The position numbers were made by a program, and so were the translations under genes. From contig CM054181.1 in the NCBI GenBank assembly GCA_028829895.1, positions 34,706,259 through 34,770,258 on the forward strand: a DNA stretch of 64,000 bases, written 5' to 3'. This document shows, one piece after another, positions 1 to 12,872 of this stretch; the first letter of the stretch is position 1; each line of letters opens with the position of its first letter. The DNA is from Sinotaia quadrata. Lineage: Eukaryota; Mollusca; Gastropoda; Architaenioglossa; Viviparidae. Under the pieces are notes generated by a model, which was not told the DNA's origin, did not search any database, and saw nothing but the letters and a program-made list of their open reading frames with translations.

Positions 1-630
1 AAGGAACGCAGAGAAAAGAGGATTCAAAAGTAGGGGGAAGGAGGAAGGGAGAGAGAAAGGGGAAGGCGGTCAAAGAGGCACCTCTCTTAATACCGTTAGT
101 TTTGTGTACCGAATCCCAGCGATCCCCTCATGCCTGGCAGCACACAGGCGTCTTAGCGTCAGCTTGTGACAGTACTGGCCTTTTATCCTGTTTGCTGCTC
201 TTTGGCGTACTCTCACATACAGGCAGAATCATGTCACACACTGCAATTTGTTTCCTGTCTTTTTTTAAAAAGTGATGAAAATTCATTGTTGAATCTTATG
301 AAATTATATAGCAATGTAACGTTGAATTATAATTATACCGTAATGCCGCATAGCACACTTCCGCATTATACGAATAAATTTCCAGTCATTACGTAATACT
401 GAATGTCATTTTATTTATAAATCACTTTGTAACGTCGCATTAGTTACAAGTCGCGTCGTAATATCTCAATGATTTTAGTCTACATCTTACAGCACGTCAT
501 TACTCTTGATGTTGCAATATAAGTTCTTGAGTGATGTCTAAGTATTTATAATCTGTAACTACACGTATCATGATGTTATTGTAATAATAATACAGATAGA
601 ATTACTTCATATTCATTGGCTGTCTTTAGT
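1..630. other. No gene seen; purine-rich left edge
   Basis: Positions 1-65 are purine-rich (ggaaggagggagagag type). The rest is AT-rich with no recognisable coding motif. Confidence 0.5.
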
Positions 631-752
631 ACTACTACTAATATAATAGTACTACTACTAATGTAATAGTAAAACTACTAATGTAATAGTAATAATACTA
701 ATGTAATAGTAAAACTACTAATGTAATAGTAATACTACCAATGTTAATAATA
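630..752. repeat. About 21-bp array
   Basis: About six units of actactaatgtaatagtaa. Confidence 0.8.
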
Positions 753-1023
753 AAACTCGAGTATGTTCAATGGCTCTCGTGTTTACCCAGATCTGTTTTG
801 CTAATAAATTCATTAGAGTACATTCATAGAACTCCTTAGTACCACAGTATGTTAGTAACAGAGTTAGAGTCTATTCACTGGGACTACTTTTGTACCTTGA
901 TGTACTATGTTATTAATAGAATTAGGGTATATTCATCGCCTCTCCTCTTGTATATGATAAGAGATATTTATAATAGAGTTAGATTTACTTTACTCTAGCT
1001 CTGCTTATACTTTCAGCTCTAGA

Positions 1024-1843
1024 GAATCACCACAACGTAACGAGGAGTTTTGGTACGATCTAAAACAACGTAACAAAGGAGTTTTAATGCGAGTTAGAAT
1101 AATGTAACAAAGGAGTTTTAATGCGAGTTAGAATAATGTAACAAAGGAGTTTTAATGCTAGTTAGAATAATGTAACAAAGGAGTTTTAATGCGAGTTAGA
1201 ATAATGTAACAAAGGAGTTTTAATGCGAGTTAGAATAATGTAACAAAGGAGTTTTAATGCGAGTTAGAATGATGTAACAAAGGAGTTTTAATGCGAGTTA
1301 GAATAATGTAACAAAGGAGTTTTAATGCGAGTTAGAATAATGTAACAAAGGAGTTTTAATGCGAGTTAGAATAATGTAACAAAGGAGTTTTAATGCGAGT
1401 TAGAATAATGTAACAAAGGAGTTTTAATGCGAGTTAGAATAATGTAACAAAGGAGTTTTAATGCGAGTTAGAATAATGTAACAAAGGAGTTTTAATGCGA
1501 GTTAGAATAATGTAACAAAGGAGTTTTAATGCGAGTTAGAATAATGTAACAAAGGAGTTTTAATGCGAGTTAGAATAATGTAACAAAGGAGTTTTAATGC
1601 GAGTTAGAATAATGTAACAAAGGAGTTTTAATGCGAGTTAGAATAATGTAACAAAGGAGTTTTAATGCGAGTTAGAATAATGTAACAAAGGAGTTTTAAT
1701 GCGAGTTAGAATAATGTAACAAAGGAGTTTTAATGCGAGTTAGAATAATGTAACAAAGGAGTTTTAATGCGAGTTAGAATAATGTAACAAAGGAGTTTTA
1801 ATGCGAGTTAGAATAATGTAACAAAGGAGTTTTAATGCGAGTT
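1024..1843. repeat. 34-bp minisatellite, about 24 units
   Basis: Nearly perfect units containing aatgtaacaaaggagtttta and atgcgagttaga. Very low divergence suggests recent amplification or homogenisation. Confidence 0.95.
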
Positions 1844-2255
1844 AAAACTACGTAGTAAAAAGTTCTGGTACGTGTTAAAGTAACGGAACAAAGAACTGAT
1901 ACGAGTTAAAACATCGAAACAAGGAATTAATACGAGTTAAAACATCGAAACAAGGAATTAATACGAGTTAAAACATCGAAACAAGGAATTGATACGAGTT
2001 AAAACATCGAAACAAGGAATTGATACGAGTTAAAACATCGAAACAAGGAATTGATACGAGTTAAAACATGAAAACAAGGAATTGATACGAGTTATAACAT
2101 CGAAACAAGGAATTGATACGAGTTAAAACATGGAAACAAGGAATTGATACGAGTTAAAACTACATAATAAGAAGTTCTGGTACGAGTTTTACAACGAAAC
2201 AAGGAAATCCGGTACGAGTTACACCAACATAACAAAGAAATCTGGTACGAGTTAA
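1844..2255. repeat. 31-bp array related to the previous one
   Basis: About ten units of gagttaaaacatcgaaacaa plus ggaattgatac. The shared gagtta...acaa..gga core shows common descent with the 34-bp array. Confidence 0.9.
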
Positions 2256-2514
2256 TAAAACAAGTCCATTCTTTCTTTATCAGTCAGTTAACTTAGCACT
2301 AGCTAATGATCGCCTTTATGACTAGACTGAAGTTCAAATCAAAGTGATTAGAATAAAGACTTTCTTCAACAGTAATTTTTGGTTCATCCCCATGTAGTGA
2401 ATTATCTATTTCAAGATGTAGAGTTGACAGTGTCGATAGCTGGACGACTTTCAAAAGTTTTGATCGTATCTTGCAATCCCCTAACAACAGCTTCATTCCT
2501 CGTTCACCAATTCT

Positions 2515-3010
2515 AACTGTATATCATTTGTAAATGTCACTCGGTAATGTTCTAATCATTTACAAATGTCACACTCCATAATGTTGTATATCATTTGTAC
2601 ATTTCACATTCTGTAATAAATACTGTATATCATTTGTACATTTCACACTCTGTAATACTGCATATCATTTGTACATTTCACACTCTGTAATACTGCATAT
2701 CATTTGTACATTTCACACTCTGTAATAAATACTGTATATCATTTGTACATTTGACACTCTGTAATACTGTGTATCATTTGTACATTTGACACTCTGTAAT
2801 ACTGTGTATAATTTGTACAACTCTAAGAGAATCTGTAGAGAGACAGAGCTCTAGTTGAAGTCTATGTACAAACATAGCTCTGGTAGAAGTACATGTACAG
2901 GCAGGTCTCTGGTAGAATTCCACTAGCAGGCATTGCTATGATAGGAATCTCTAAAGAGACAGAACTCTGGTAGAAGTTTAAAAGCATACTTTATGGACAG
3001 ATATGTATGG
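2515..3010. repeat. Two adjacent degenerate arrays
   Basis: 2515..2822 has about eight units of tatcatttgtacatttcaca plus ctctgtaatactg. 2823..3010 has agagacagagctctggtaga-like units. Confidence 0.8.
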
Positions 3011-3735
3011 GTGTAGTATTGTAGTTGGTAGTAGATCACCACAGGATGCTAGATGAAAACAATGATGATGATGGAGAGTACAGTACGTCACACGCTTGAC
3101 GACAGCCACAGCAAGAGATGACAACTTTTGACACTGTTATTGTACATGAGGGAACTTTTATTTCCTGGCGGCGCGGCCGCGTTGCCCCGCAAACACATTC
3201 TCTCTACTTCGCTACTTGGATCTGAAAGACAGCGAAAAGACAACTCTTCATACACAAAAAGACAACTCACTGACGCACTCTGACCACCAAGCGAACCCCA
3301 ACCAGCAATTTGCCTTGCACAAGGCAAAAGATGGTCTGTTTGTGCTTTCCTACTTTGGTTTAGATGTAATTTACTCCTAAATTACTTAGAGTTTCTAAAC
3401 TAAATTGATGAGGTAAATTGTCTCTAAGCTCACTGACAGTACAGACGCCTATAGCAACGTTTTAACATGCTCTGAGTCTAAAGGGACTTTTAATAACTCA
3501 CTTGTAGCAGAAAAAAAATGGTAACGTTAATTTTTACTATCGAATGTATTTATCTCTCTTTTAAAATTATTATTATTCACTTATGTTCGCTTGCATTGTC
3601 ACTGGCGAACGGACGGGGATACAAGTGAAATCTAATTATTCAAACTGACATTTATCATTCAATAACTTTTTAATAATTAAATTTGCAACTGTTTCTGACT
3701 AGAAAATTTTCTACAAACAACCCCAAGGATTACCC
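3010..3735. other. No gene seen; small GC-rich patch
   Basis: A GC-rich patch with a gcggccgc site lies at about 3165..3192 in otherwise AT-rich sequence. The minus-strand frame through it shows no family motif. Confidence 0.4.
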
Positions 3736-4036
3736 GCGAGAGTGAGAGTGAGTGAGGAGAGCTCAATTTTAAGTTAATATCAAAATGAGGGTGAGTGAGA
3801 TCTCAGTTTTAAGTTAATATCTAAGTGAGAGTGAGTGAGGAGATCTCAGTTTTAAGTTAATATCAAAGTGAGAGTGAGTGAGGAGATCTCAGTTTTAAGT
3901 TAATATCAAAGTGAGAGTGAGTGAGGAGATCTCAGTTTTAAGTTAATATCAAAGTGAGAGTGAGTGAGATCTCAGTTTTAAGTTAATATCAAAATGAGAG
4001 TGAGTGAGATCTCAGTTTTAAGTTAATATCAAAATG
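3735..4036. repeat. About 43-bp array
   Basis: About seven units of gagagtgagtgaggagatct plus cagttttaagttaatatcaa. Confidence 0.9.
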
Positions 4037-4094
4037 CGAGTCTCAAGTGCCGTCACATCATAAAACTAGAACTCGTCGATTTCAACATAATTAG

Positions 4095-4410
4095 TAGCAT
4101 GACGTCACTCACTGATTCGTGTGCATAATCTTACGTCATTAATTAGCGTGCATAAAGCTTGATGTCACTCGCTAATCACTATGCATAAAGTCTCTCACTT
4201 ATCTGTGTGTATTTAGTGTGCATTAAGTCTGATGTCACTAATTATTGTGCATAAAGTCTGATGTCTCTAATTATTGTACATAAAGACTGATGTCACTAAT
4301 TATTATACATAAAGACTTATTGTACATAAAGACTGATGTCACTAATTATTATACATAAAGACTTATTGTACATAAAGACTGATGTAACTAATTATTGTAC
4401 ATAAATTCTG
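4095..4410. repeat. About 29-bp degenerate array
   Basis: Units like gatgtcactaattattgtac plus ataaagact, ending about 380 nt before the opsin A exon. Confidence 0.8.
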
Positions 4411-4793
4411 ATGCCAAACACGTACTCTTCTTAAATGTTTGCCAGTAACTTAATAGTGTCATGGTCGTATTCCTCAGATATACGTCAGAACTGATGTACG
4501 GGTGGGTGATGGGAAGTTTCAAGTCTCATTAGATATGTCTACTGACATAAACCATGATGAATAAGTCACAATACACTTTTTCTGTAGTAATATCATTTAC
4601 TGTAGTAATATAAAGTAATTCTGTAATAATGTCAATTATTGTAGCAACATACAGATATTGTAATAATATTAGTTATTTCGTAGAAATTATCAGTTATTCT
4701 GTAGTTATATCGGTCTACAATTTTAAAATATAAATAGAACCTTAACTGATTTCTAAAATACTCTGTTACAATCCATCAACCTTGACCTTGCAG

Positions 4794-5035
4794 ATTTCAC
4801 TGTTGATGGTCACGGTGTTCGTCATCATCTGGTCTCCGTACACCTTCGTGTGCATCTGGGCCATCTATGACGTCAACATTCCAGTCTGGCTTAACACGCT
4901 GCCAACTATGTGTGCAAAGTCTTCGTGCATGCTCAACCCCGTCATTTTCTTTCTCAGCAACCCGCTCTTCCGGGAAACATTTAAGACAACGTTTTTCAGA
5001 AGCAAAAAGATTCGACCCGAGCAGTTTAACAAAGG
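4794..5035 (+). CDS. Opsin A exon encoding TM6-TM7 and start of C-tail
   Basis: Phase 0 at its start, phase 2 at its end. The retinal lysine is the 42nd codon of the exon, as in opsin B. If the following intron is retained, the frame adds Leu-Val after the glycine and stops at 5043..5045, so an unspliced transcript would give a short-tailed protein. Confidence 0.9.
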
Positions 5036-8000
5036 GTTAGTGTAAACATTCTTTTGAAAAATTTCCCTCTTTAGGAAACACTAAATAGTTTTTCACTGAT
5101 TAATACTATAATACTACAAGCTTTATGATTAATTTAGTCTAGTACTACAGACTGTGATTAATTTAGTCTATAATACTACAGGCTTTATACATATATATAT
5201 ACGTAAGTTGACTAATCAGACACGACACAAACAGTCGGTTTGTTTAATGTTAATGCTGAATTAAAAACAAATAGTAGATATCACTGACACACTGAGGAAA
5301 GTCACATAGACTATTCAAACATGTTACTTTAATATCAACGTTCTGTGTGTCTTCATAGCGACAACATTTCATGAACCAGTGCGAAGCTGTCCTGAATTGA
5401 TTATATATCAAGCCGTGCTTTGTAAAGTCAGTTTAAAGCCACTGAATATGTTATACTAATTACAAGATTACAGTTGATTCAGAACTCTTTGACTGGCTGG
5501 AATAGAATTATTTATTTTTACTGCGGACATGTGTGTACTTTCCTGTTTACTTCTGTCAATCACGACTGTAGCCTTCATTTAGAGACGTGAGACAGAATTT
5601 CACATTAAACTTGTAATTTGCTAAAGAATTTGGAAATAGTCTTCGTCACAATAAATTTAACGATAAACAATAAATGTAATGATAAAAAATAAATTTAACG
5701 ATAAACAATAAATATAGCAATGAACAATCTGTCGTAATAAGAGTAGTTTTAACAGTGTTTCAACAAAAAGACAACCCATGTCATGATGATAAACGGTGTA
5801 AACCAATATAGTTAAATGAACAATTGTATCAGAACAATGAACAATGTAGCTATCAACAATGTGTCACAACAGATGTAACTATGAACAATTTTAAAATTTA
5901 ATTGTTATATAAATTGTTAAATTGTTAGAGTAACCCGACCTTGGGCACTCCTTAAAAGGGTATTTTGATAGTGTCTGAGTTGGAAGTAAACAACTCTAGT
6001 CGAGAATGTTCTAGAAATTGCTGATGTAATACAAACTAGTGAGTAGTTTTTACCATCCAATGGTTGTGATTTACGAGAACGAGACCAGCCAATGGACTCA
6101 GATTAAAAAGCTCACCTGCTGTAGAAAATTCTGTTCTCTGATCACTTTGAATTTGGAAAGAAGTCTGGTCTTGAAAGGCGGCCGTTAGCTTGAAAGTGAG
6201 TTAACTGACTGATTGAGGGAGAATAGACATAGAAATATCTCATGCATTCTCGCTATTGATATGATATATTCGTGTTTTATGTAGATATGTTCTATGTGAC
6301 TTGTCTTTTATTTCTACAAATGTTTAAACTAAGCTGCTTGGGAGTGCAGCACGTGGAGCTGAGGTAATAAATCTGACAAGAATTTGTGTCTTTGCTGAAA
6401 AAGCACGGGAAAGACTATTAAAACAGCAGTTAAACAAGATTATGTAAAAAAAAAAAAAAAAAACTGTTATCGTGTATGTCTAATAACTCCATTTCTGTTC
6501 TCTGAAAAGACTATCCTGTGATTTTTTATTGATATAAATGTTGAATTGTATTTGATTATAAGACTGTGAAACAAAGGAATTATTCCCGAACGTGGTTTTC
6601 TAGAAATACTGATGGCAAGTAACCTATTTCATTGCATGTGTCAAATGTATACTTGATTGTTGATTTAATACATTTATTGTTAAATTTATTGACCTTCTTA
6701 CACATATTATTTTGGAGAGAAAAGTGGTTGGATGGGGGCTCGCTAAATACAGATTAAAGACGGATTTGCCTTCTCTTATGGAAAGATTGTGTGACCGTGA
6801 ATGTTATGGAAGAGAGAAAACGTTTACAGCGCCCAAATTTCCGCCAGTTGAGAGACGTGCGGTGTCTCTTGGAGAATCATTAATAAAATAATTAATTAAG
6901 ACTCTCATCACTTGTAATTAGTTTTGGATGATTAAGTAATTAATTATAATCTTATCCATTAACTAAGTGGCAATGGCATCCCAGTAACTATGGACAATGT
7001 GTCAATTAATGTATCTGTGAACAATGTGTCACACTAAATGTAGCTATGAACAACTAGTCAAAATAAATATAGCGATGAACAAGTTGTCAGGATAAATGTT
7101 GCTGTGAACAACGTTTCACGATAAATGTAGCTATGAACAACTTGTCACAACAATTGTAACTATGAACAATGTGTCACATCAAATGCAACTATGAACAATC
7201 AGTTACAATAAATGTAGATATGAACAACTTGTCACAATAAATGTAGCTATGAACAATGAGTCGCGATGAACGAGCCTAACGTAGAGATGACGAGAAATAT
7301 GTTGGTGAAATGAAAGCATTCCTTACACGTCGTAAAAATTACATCTCATCACAAAAATGTAATTTATTTATATAACTACGCGATATTTGCCATTTACATT
7401 GTATAAACATACAAAGATATTTGTATATGAATTTGGCGACTTGTAAGAACTAAAATTTTATGAACAAATAATTTCACTGTACAAATCACAGGAAATAATG
7501 CGTACCTGTGTGTATGCGTGCGTGCGTGTGTGCGCATTTGTATCACGTGGTAATGAGTTTTTATCCGATGTGTATGTGTGTGCTTGTTTTCTTCGTTATA
7601 AATAACTGAAAAGTGGGTCGAGAAACCTACCAACAAAATAATCTTGTACATTCAGATGCATTATATGTGTGCTTGGGAGGCAGGATTTCTATCTTTGTTG
7701 GCTGCAATGAGCTCTTGCATCAATGTGTTTGTGTTTACATTAAGATGTCATCGTGTTTATATTGACATTAGGGTGTCATCGTGTTTATATTGATATTAAG
7801 GTGTCATCATTTTTATATTGACATTAATATGTTATCGTGTTTATATTGACATTAATATGTTATCGTGTTTATATTGATAGTAAGGTGTTATCATGTTTAT
7901 ACTTACATTAAGAAGTCATCGTATTTATAATCACATTAAGGTGTCATCGTGTTTATATTGACATTAATATGCCATCGTGTTTATATTGACATTAAGGGAG

Positions 8001-8716
8001 TTATCATGTTTAGACTTGCATTAAGATGTCATCGTATTTATACTTACATTGACGTGTTCTATTTATATTCACATTAAGATGTTATCGCGTTTATATTGAC
8101 ATTAAGAGGTTATGTTTCTAATCCTTTAAGTTTCCATTTTATTTATACTCACTCAATATGCCATTAATTTTAAAACATGCACAATTGTCCAGCCAAGCAG
8201 TATCCATAACCAGATCGTGGAGAATCAAACGGACCAGAGTTCACCACTAATACATGCATAATTAGACCCACCACTAGCATATGTATAATCAAGTCCACTA
8301 CTAGTACATGTGCAATCTGGTTCACATTAGTACAAGTGCAATCGGGCCCACCATTGGTACATGTACAATCAATTCCGCCATTTAGTAAATATGCAATCAG
8401 GTCCACACTAGCACATATATAATCAGGTTCACTACTAGTACATGTACAAAAAGGTCCACCACCAATATACACACACAATCAGGCCCACCACTATATTTGA
8501 TGAATCCAGACCCATCAGTAGTATATGTATAATTAGGACACCGCTAGTACATGAAGAACTAAGTTCTATACTGTTATATTAGAGGTATTTAAACGAATTT
8601 ATTTCTGTTTCTAACTTTACAGGCCGCCAACTTTCAAAGTGAACAAGACTAAAGATGGCGTTTTCATTGGCGAGAATAATGTCACTTTTCGAAAGGCTGA
8701 CACCACCTTATTTTAA
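4794..8716 (+). CDS. Opsin A (group-4 / tetraopsin type), 3' part only
   Basis: Last two exons, 4794..5035 and 8623..8716, of a seven-transmembrane retinal-binding receptor. Exon 4794 follows a good acceptor (ccttgcag) and encodes TM6 with WSPY, then TM7 with the Schiff-base lysine in CAKSSCMLNP. It is 242 nt long, exactly like the homologous exon of opsin B downstream, and starts in the same phase at the same position. The donor after AAA-GG is gttagt. The terminal exon follows ctttacag and completes the split glycine codon, adding about 30 residues that end in ADTTLF and TAA. NPxxY is changed to NPVIF. From memory of the family, WSPY followed by VCIWA resembles peropsin, and the set also resembles neuropsin; the exact subclass is not certain. 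Exons for TM1-5 are not visible in the 4.8 kb upstream, so they lie outside the window or were missed. Whether it acts as a signalling receptor or a photoisomerase cannot be read from this part. Confidence 0.9.
5095..5890. repeat. Degenerate arrays in opsin A intron 4
   Basis: 5095..5185 repeats tactacaggctttatgatta. 5640..5720 repeats aataaatttaacgataaaca. 5810..5890 begins the atgaacaatgtgtcacaac array. 5190..5640 shows nothing recognisable. Confidence 0.7.
5891..6983 (+). mobile_element. Dispersed element family 1, copy A
   Basis: About 1.1 kb block sharing long stretches with 40540..42390: gacc(t)accttgggcact, gatttacgagaacgagacca, ctaataactccatttc, tttacagcgccc and others. It sits inside a 28-bp array (gtagctatgaacaatgtgtc type), with gtaactatgaacaat just left and gtaactatggacaat just right. 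That could be a target duplication or simply the array unit. No ORF; the class of element is not recognised. Confidence 0.7.
6984..7270. repeat. About 28-bp array, continuation after the element
   Basis: About ten units of gtagctatgaacaatgtgtc plus acaataaat, the same family as 5810..5890. Confidence 0.85.
7725..8160. repeat. 28-bp array in opsin A intron 4
   Basis: About 15 units of gtcatcgtgtttatattgac plus attaaggt. 7270..7725 before it shows only TG-rich sequence near 7500. Confidence 0.85.
8215..8545. repeat. About 27-bp array
   Basis: About 12 units of tagtacatgtgcaatcaggt plus ccaccac, ending about 80 nt before the opsin A terminal exon. Confidence 0.85.
8623..8716 (+). CDS. Opsin A terminal exon (conserved C-terminal tail)
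   Basis: Short exon after the acceptor ctaactttacag. Its frame is fixed by the GG left over from the previous exon. It encodes a peptide containing FKVNKTKDGVFIGENN and ending RKADTTLF-stop. The opsin B terminal exon encodes a matching peptide (FMVNRTDHGVYIGDN ... RPAETSIF-stop), which is the main support for this exon. The 3' end of the exon continues straight into an array made of copies of itself. Confidence 0.87.
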
Positions 8717-8880
8717 CGTCATCATAGTTGACTCCACCGTATTTTAATGTCATCAAGGCTGACACCACCTCAGTTTAATGTCATCATGGCTGGCTCCACC
8801 GTATGCTAATGTCATCAAGTTTGACACCACCTTAGCTTAACGTCATCAAGGTTGACTCCACTTTAGTTTAGCTGCATAGT
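8696..8880 (+). repeat. Array derived from the opsin A terminal exon
   Basis: About six units of roughly 32 nt (gctgacaccaccttatttta, then acgtcatca). The first unit is the coding end of the exon itself, stop codon included; later units keep taa-like endings with substitutions. Confidence 0.85.
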
Positions 8881-10090
8881 GAAAAAGACTGATATGCTTC
8901 TAATTCAACAATGTCACTTTCTGGTAGATGACACATCAGGTTTTAGTATCACAAGATCATAGCATGATTCCGTTTTTATGTTTTTGCGTTACGTGCGTCA
9001 TCTCCATCAACTTCTTAAAGGCTGACACCATTGTATGTCAATATTGCAAAGGTTAGCATACCCGTTTAGAATCATCACCCTGTGTTTCAGTATTTTAGAA
9101 ATGCAAACACATAGGCAGGATTTATTAAGCACTTTAAAATATGCTGTTTTCTGGTTTCAAAAATGGGGCAAATTAATGGTACATTCTATTGAATACATAT
9201 TTCACGATTCGTATTTCATTTGTATTAATCAGCAAACATGGAAAGAATTGTAAAATGTTTTTGCCAACTCACGGGGGAACTCATTCAGACCCAATGTTAA
9301 GACGTCTTTGACAACCCATTAAGACCTAATAAGAGACTCCGTCAGCCCATAAATGCTATTTAATTTTATGATTGACAACCCATTAAGATATCTTATAAGA
9401 CGTTTTATTTGCTGCCACCCAATTAACGAGTTCTGCCAGATCATAGATTAGAGATTTAAAGATTATTTTGTCGAGTCATTTATACCTACTTTATGAGAGT
9501 CTTGGGCAATCCCTGGAGATCCTCTTAAAAAAGATTTATAACCCCCACTTGTACAATATATTTGCCAGACCTATAACCCAGGGGAAATAACTGTATTACC
9601 CTCATATTTAAATCTACTTGTTGAATGTAATTGCCTGACTTAAAACCCAAGACATGTAACTGTATTGCCGGCACATTTAAATCCACTTGTACAATATATT
9701 TGCCAGACCAAAACCCAGGGGAAATAACTGTATTACCCTCATATTTAAATCTACTTGTTGAATGTAATTGCCTGACTTAAAACCCAAGACAGGTAACTGT
9801 ATTGCCAGCACATTTAAATACATTAAATACAATTGTATTTTAATACACATTAAAAACTATAATTTTACTTGCTCTCAGAGGTTCTAGTAAATTCAGTGAT
9901 GCGTGTTTGTGTTAGATTGTCACGCCTTAAATAAGACAAGCAATGCACATTAACTTTCGAGACACTTTATAGATATACAAGGTCAAATGACGAGACAAAC
10001 ATTCGTGTCGCTGTTTCAATTAGCAGCAGTTGTACAAATGACGAGACAAACATTCGTGTCGTTGTTTCAATTAGCAGCAGTTGTACAACG
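8880..10090. repeat. Intergenic, low-copy duplications
   Basis: 9265..9500 has degenerate cccattaagacctaat units. 9535..9830 has a unit of about 155 bp present nearly twice (ccagacctataacccagggg). 9975..10085 has a 57-bp duplication (acgagacaaacattcgtgtc). No gene seen. Confidence 0.7.
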
Positions 10091-11640
10091 AAAAGTATAC
10101 CGTTAGATGAATAACAAAGATGAATAAATTAAATTATTTTTTTAAAATCCTCTATCACCTTGTTATAATTATTGTGAAAATCCATCTAAATGAATGATAT
10201 TTTATTGGTAAACTGCCAGCATTGTCATTGACCATCTCTTTCTTAATAATGTCCAGTGGAAAGCTATGAAGACAGTCACTATTTGTTTACTTTCATTCTT
10301 GTATATCTATAAAGGATTATGAAATTTAACTGACACTGGTTTGTTATGGTTTGCTTTGGTTTGGTTTTCTCGTAATTTGAAAATCACCATATTGATCTGT
10401 TTAGGGACCAATAAATATATAATTATCAGTTTTAATTCTTGATAATTAGCTCTTCAATTAATAGTCCAGTTCAATTAACAGTAAGACACCAAATGATATT
10501 GCACTGCGCATGTCAGTCACGGGTTTGTGGGCCTGAAATAAACAATGGCAGAATGTACCAAAAACCCCAACGAAGATGCATTCAATACGGACAGTTGAAT
10601 TCACGTACAATGTTAAAATTGAGAGACCTAAGTGAAAATAAAGTACTGAATAGATTAGGTATTCTCATGCTGACACTTCCTCTACTGTGAACAACTAGGC
10701 TTGTTTGGTGTTTGTGACACATTGCAAGCTGAACTCGTAATAGTCACATCAAACACCGGGCCGAAGGGTGGAATGTATCAACGTCACATCAAACACAAAT
10801 ATGTGACGTTTCACTGAGACGTGCAAGATGCAATTCTCTATCATCCTGGGCCGCCCGTAACTTAGGCTAATCCTCAAGACTAACTTTCTGTAATGCGTCA
10901 AAGTCGCATCAAACACCGGGCCGAATGGGTGTAATCACTGTAATGCGTCAAAGTCGCATCAAACACCGGACCAAATGGGTGTAATCACTGTAATGCGTCA
11001 AAGTCGCATCAAACACCGGATCAAATGGGTGTAATCACTGTAATGCGTCAAAGTCGCATCAAACATCGGACCAAATGGGTGTAATCACTGTAATGCGTCA
11101 AAGTCGCATCAAACACCGGACCAAATGGGTGTAATCACTGTAATGTGTCAACTGGAACTGATCAGCTAGTATGCTGAAATTGTGACTATGGAGACTTCAT
11201 AAATAGTTAGATCCATATTCGTATATGGTAAACTATTTTAAATATATTTTTATTGTTGTATATGCATTTTATGTCGATAAACCCACAGCGGAGAGTAGTC
11301 ACAACGTTTTTAAAAGTAAACTAGGTTTATTAATATTTATAAATACATCCACGATTTATAATATTATGTGCTTATGTGGACTGATTATAGGACCGAAAGA
11401 AAAAATCACCACGGGAAAATAAATTACAGGGGGGAAAAGTCTAACAATAAAATAGTTTGATTTTTTCTTAAAAGTCTCAATTATTAAATGTCATATACAA
11501 AGTTAGCTGTATTGACATATTGAGCAGGGTTTGTCTGAAGATAAGAGCACAGTGACATAATGAGCAAAAATGCACGTCACGAAAAAAAGGTAAACCATAC
11601 AGGAAGAATTGAAGATATAAAAGAGTAGAGGAGTGCTAAA
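10090..11640. repeat. Intergenic with 50-bp array
   Basis: 10880..11150 has about five units of gcgtcaaagtcgcatcaaac plus accggaccaaatgggtgtaa, with relatives from 10735. The rest shows no coding motif. Confidence 0.75.
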
Positions 11641-11765
11641 CGGGAAGTACGCTCCCCAAATACTCGTGAAGGGAGGCGTCCCACTGGAGCACTACAGATC
11701 AGAGAACGTCTTATGATGAAATATGATCCACGAAAACTCCAGTGGCGACGTAAAATGCAATACTT
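11640..11765 (+). mobile_element. Dispersed element family 3, short fragment
   Basis: The stretch tcccactggagcactacaga, tcagagaacgtcttatgatg and ccagtggcgacgtaaa matches the end of the 59.6-59.85 kb modules. About 125 bp. Confidence 0.6.
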
Positions 11766-12780
11766 TTAACGTCACAAACACTGGGCTGTTTGTCAGGTGT
11801 GTTCTTAAAGTCACAAACACAGTGCTCTTAACGTCATTAACACAATGGTCTTAACGTCACAAACACGGTGTTCTTAACGTCAGAGACACGATGTTCTTGT
11901 CACAAACAAATCACACGTAACCATGACTCCATTACGTGTTTGTCACCCTCCTAGGGACAGATGCCGTGGAATTGTCAGACCTTAAACATCTGTCCAGAAT
12001 TCTTAAATTATCTTTAGTCACCTACTACACCATTTCTTGACTTTACTTTTAAGAACAATTTAACAAGCGCCAAATTTTAGGTGGGCAAGGGTTATAAGAC
12101 GGTTGAGAACTATTTCAAAGGCTGAAGAATTTGACAGAGACCAAAAATTATGACAGTACATATCTCTCTAGCATTTAAAAATAAGTTTTAAAATAACCCT
12201 TTACAGATGACTGCGAACAATCTAGACGACAGTGATAGCGGCGTCAGTCAGCGTAATTAGTCAGTGTAAGCAGTCAAGTCAGTGTAATTAGTCAAGTCAG
12301 TGTAAGCAGTCAAGTCAGTGTAATTAGTCAAGTCAGTGTAAGCAGTCAAGTCGGTGTAAGTAGTCAGTGTCAGTATTCAGTGTAAGTAGTCAAGTCAGTG
12401 TAAGTAGTCAGTGTAAGCAGTCAAGTCAGTGTAAGCAGTCAGTATTCAGTGCAAGTAGTCAATGTAAGTAATCAGTAGTCAGTGTCAGTAGTCAGTATAA
12501 GTAGTCAGTGTAAGTAGTCAGTGTAATTGGTCTAGTCAGTGTAAGTAGTTTAAGCAGTCAAGTCAGAGTAAGCAGTCATGTAATTAGTTAAGTCAGAGTA
12601 AGTAGTCAACACTAGACAATTGGTCTCTTAATGTCTCTTATCATTATATTTACATATATACTGTGGCATTCACTAGACAATTGGTGTAAATGTCTCTTAT
12701 CATTATGTTTACATATATACTGTGGCATTCACTAGACAATTGGTGTAAATGTCTCTTATCATTATGTTTACATTAGTCAG
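11765..12780. repeat. Three intergenic arrays
   Basis: 11765..11910 repeats cttaacgtcacaaacacagt. 12230..12605 is a dense gtcagtgtaagtagtcaagt array. 12605..12780 has three units of about 60 bp (cactagacaattggtgtaaa). 11910..12230 shows nothing. Confidence 0.8.
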
Positions 12781-12872
12781 CTACCATTCTTTCGATAAGA
12801 TTCTTGTGACGCTAACGCCACCTAGTTAATAGTTATTATTATTAATAATACTGGACCATTATACTTCCATTT

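Noticed and set aside
1024..1843. Regular 34-bp array as a CRISPR
   Set aside because: Units are contiguous with no variable spacers, and the genome is an intron-bearing animal.
34..4780. Search for opsin A exons encoding TM1-TM5
   Set aside because: No frame with the TM3 cysteine, PPLIGW or CTIDW-like motifs was seen; the region is largely arrays.
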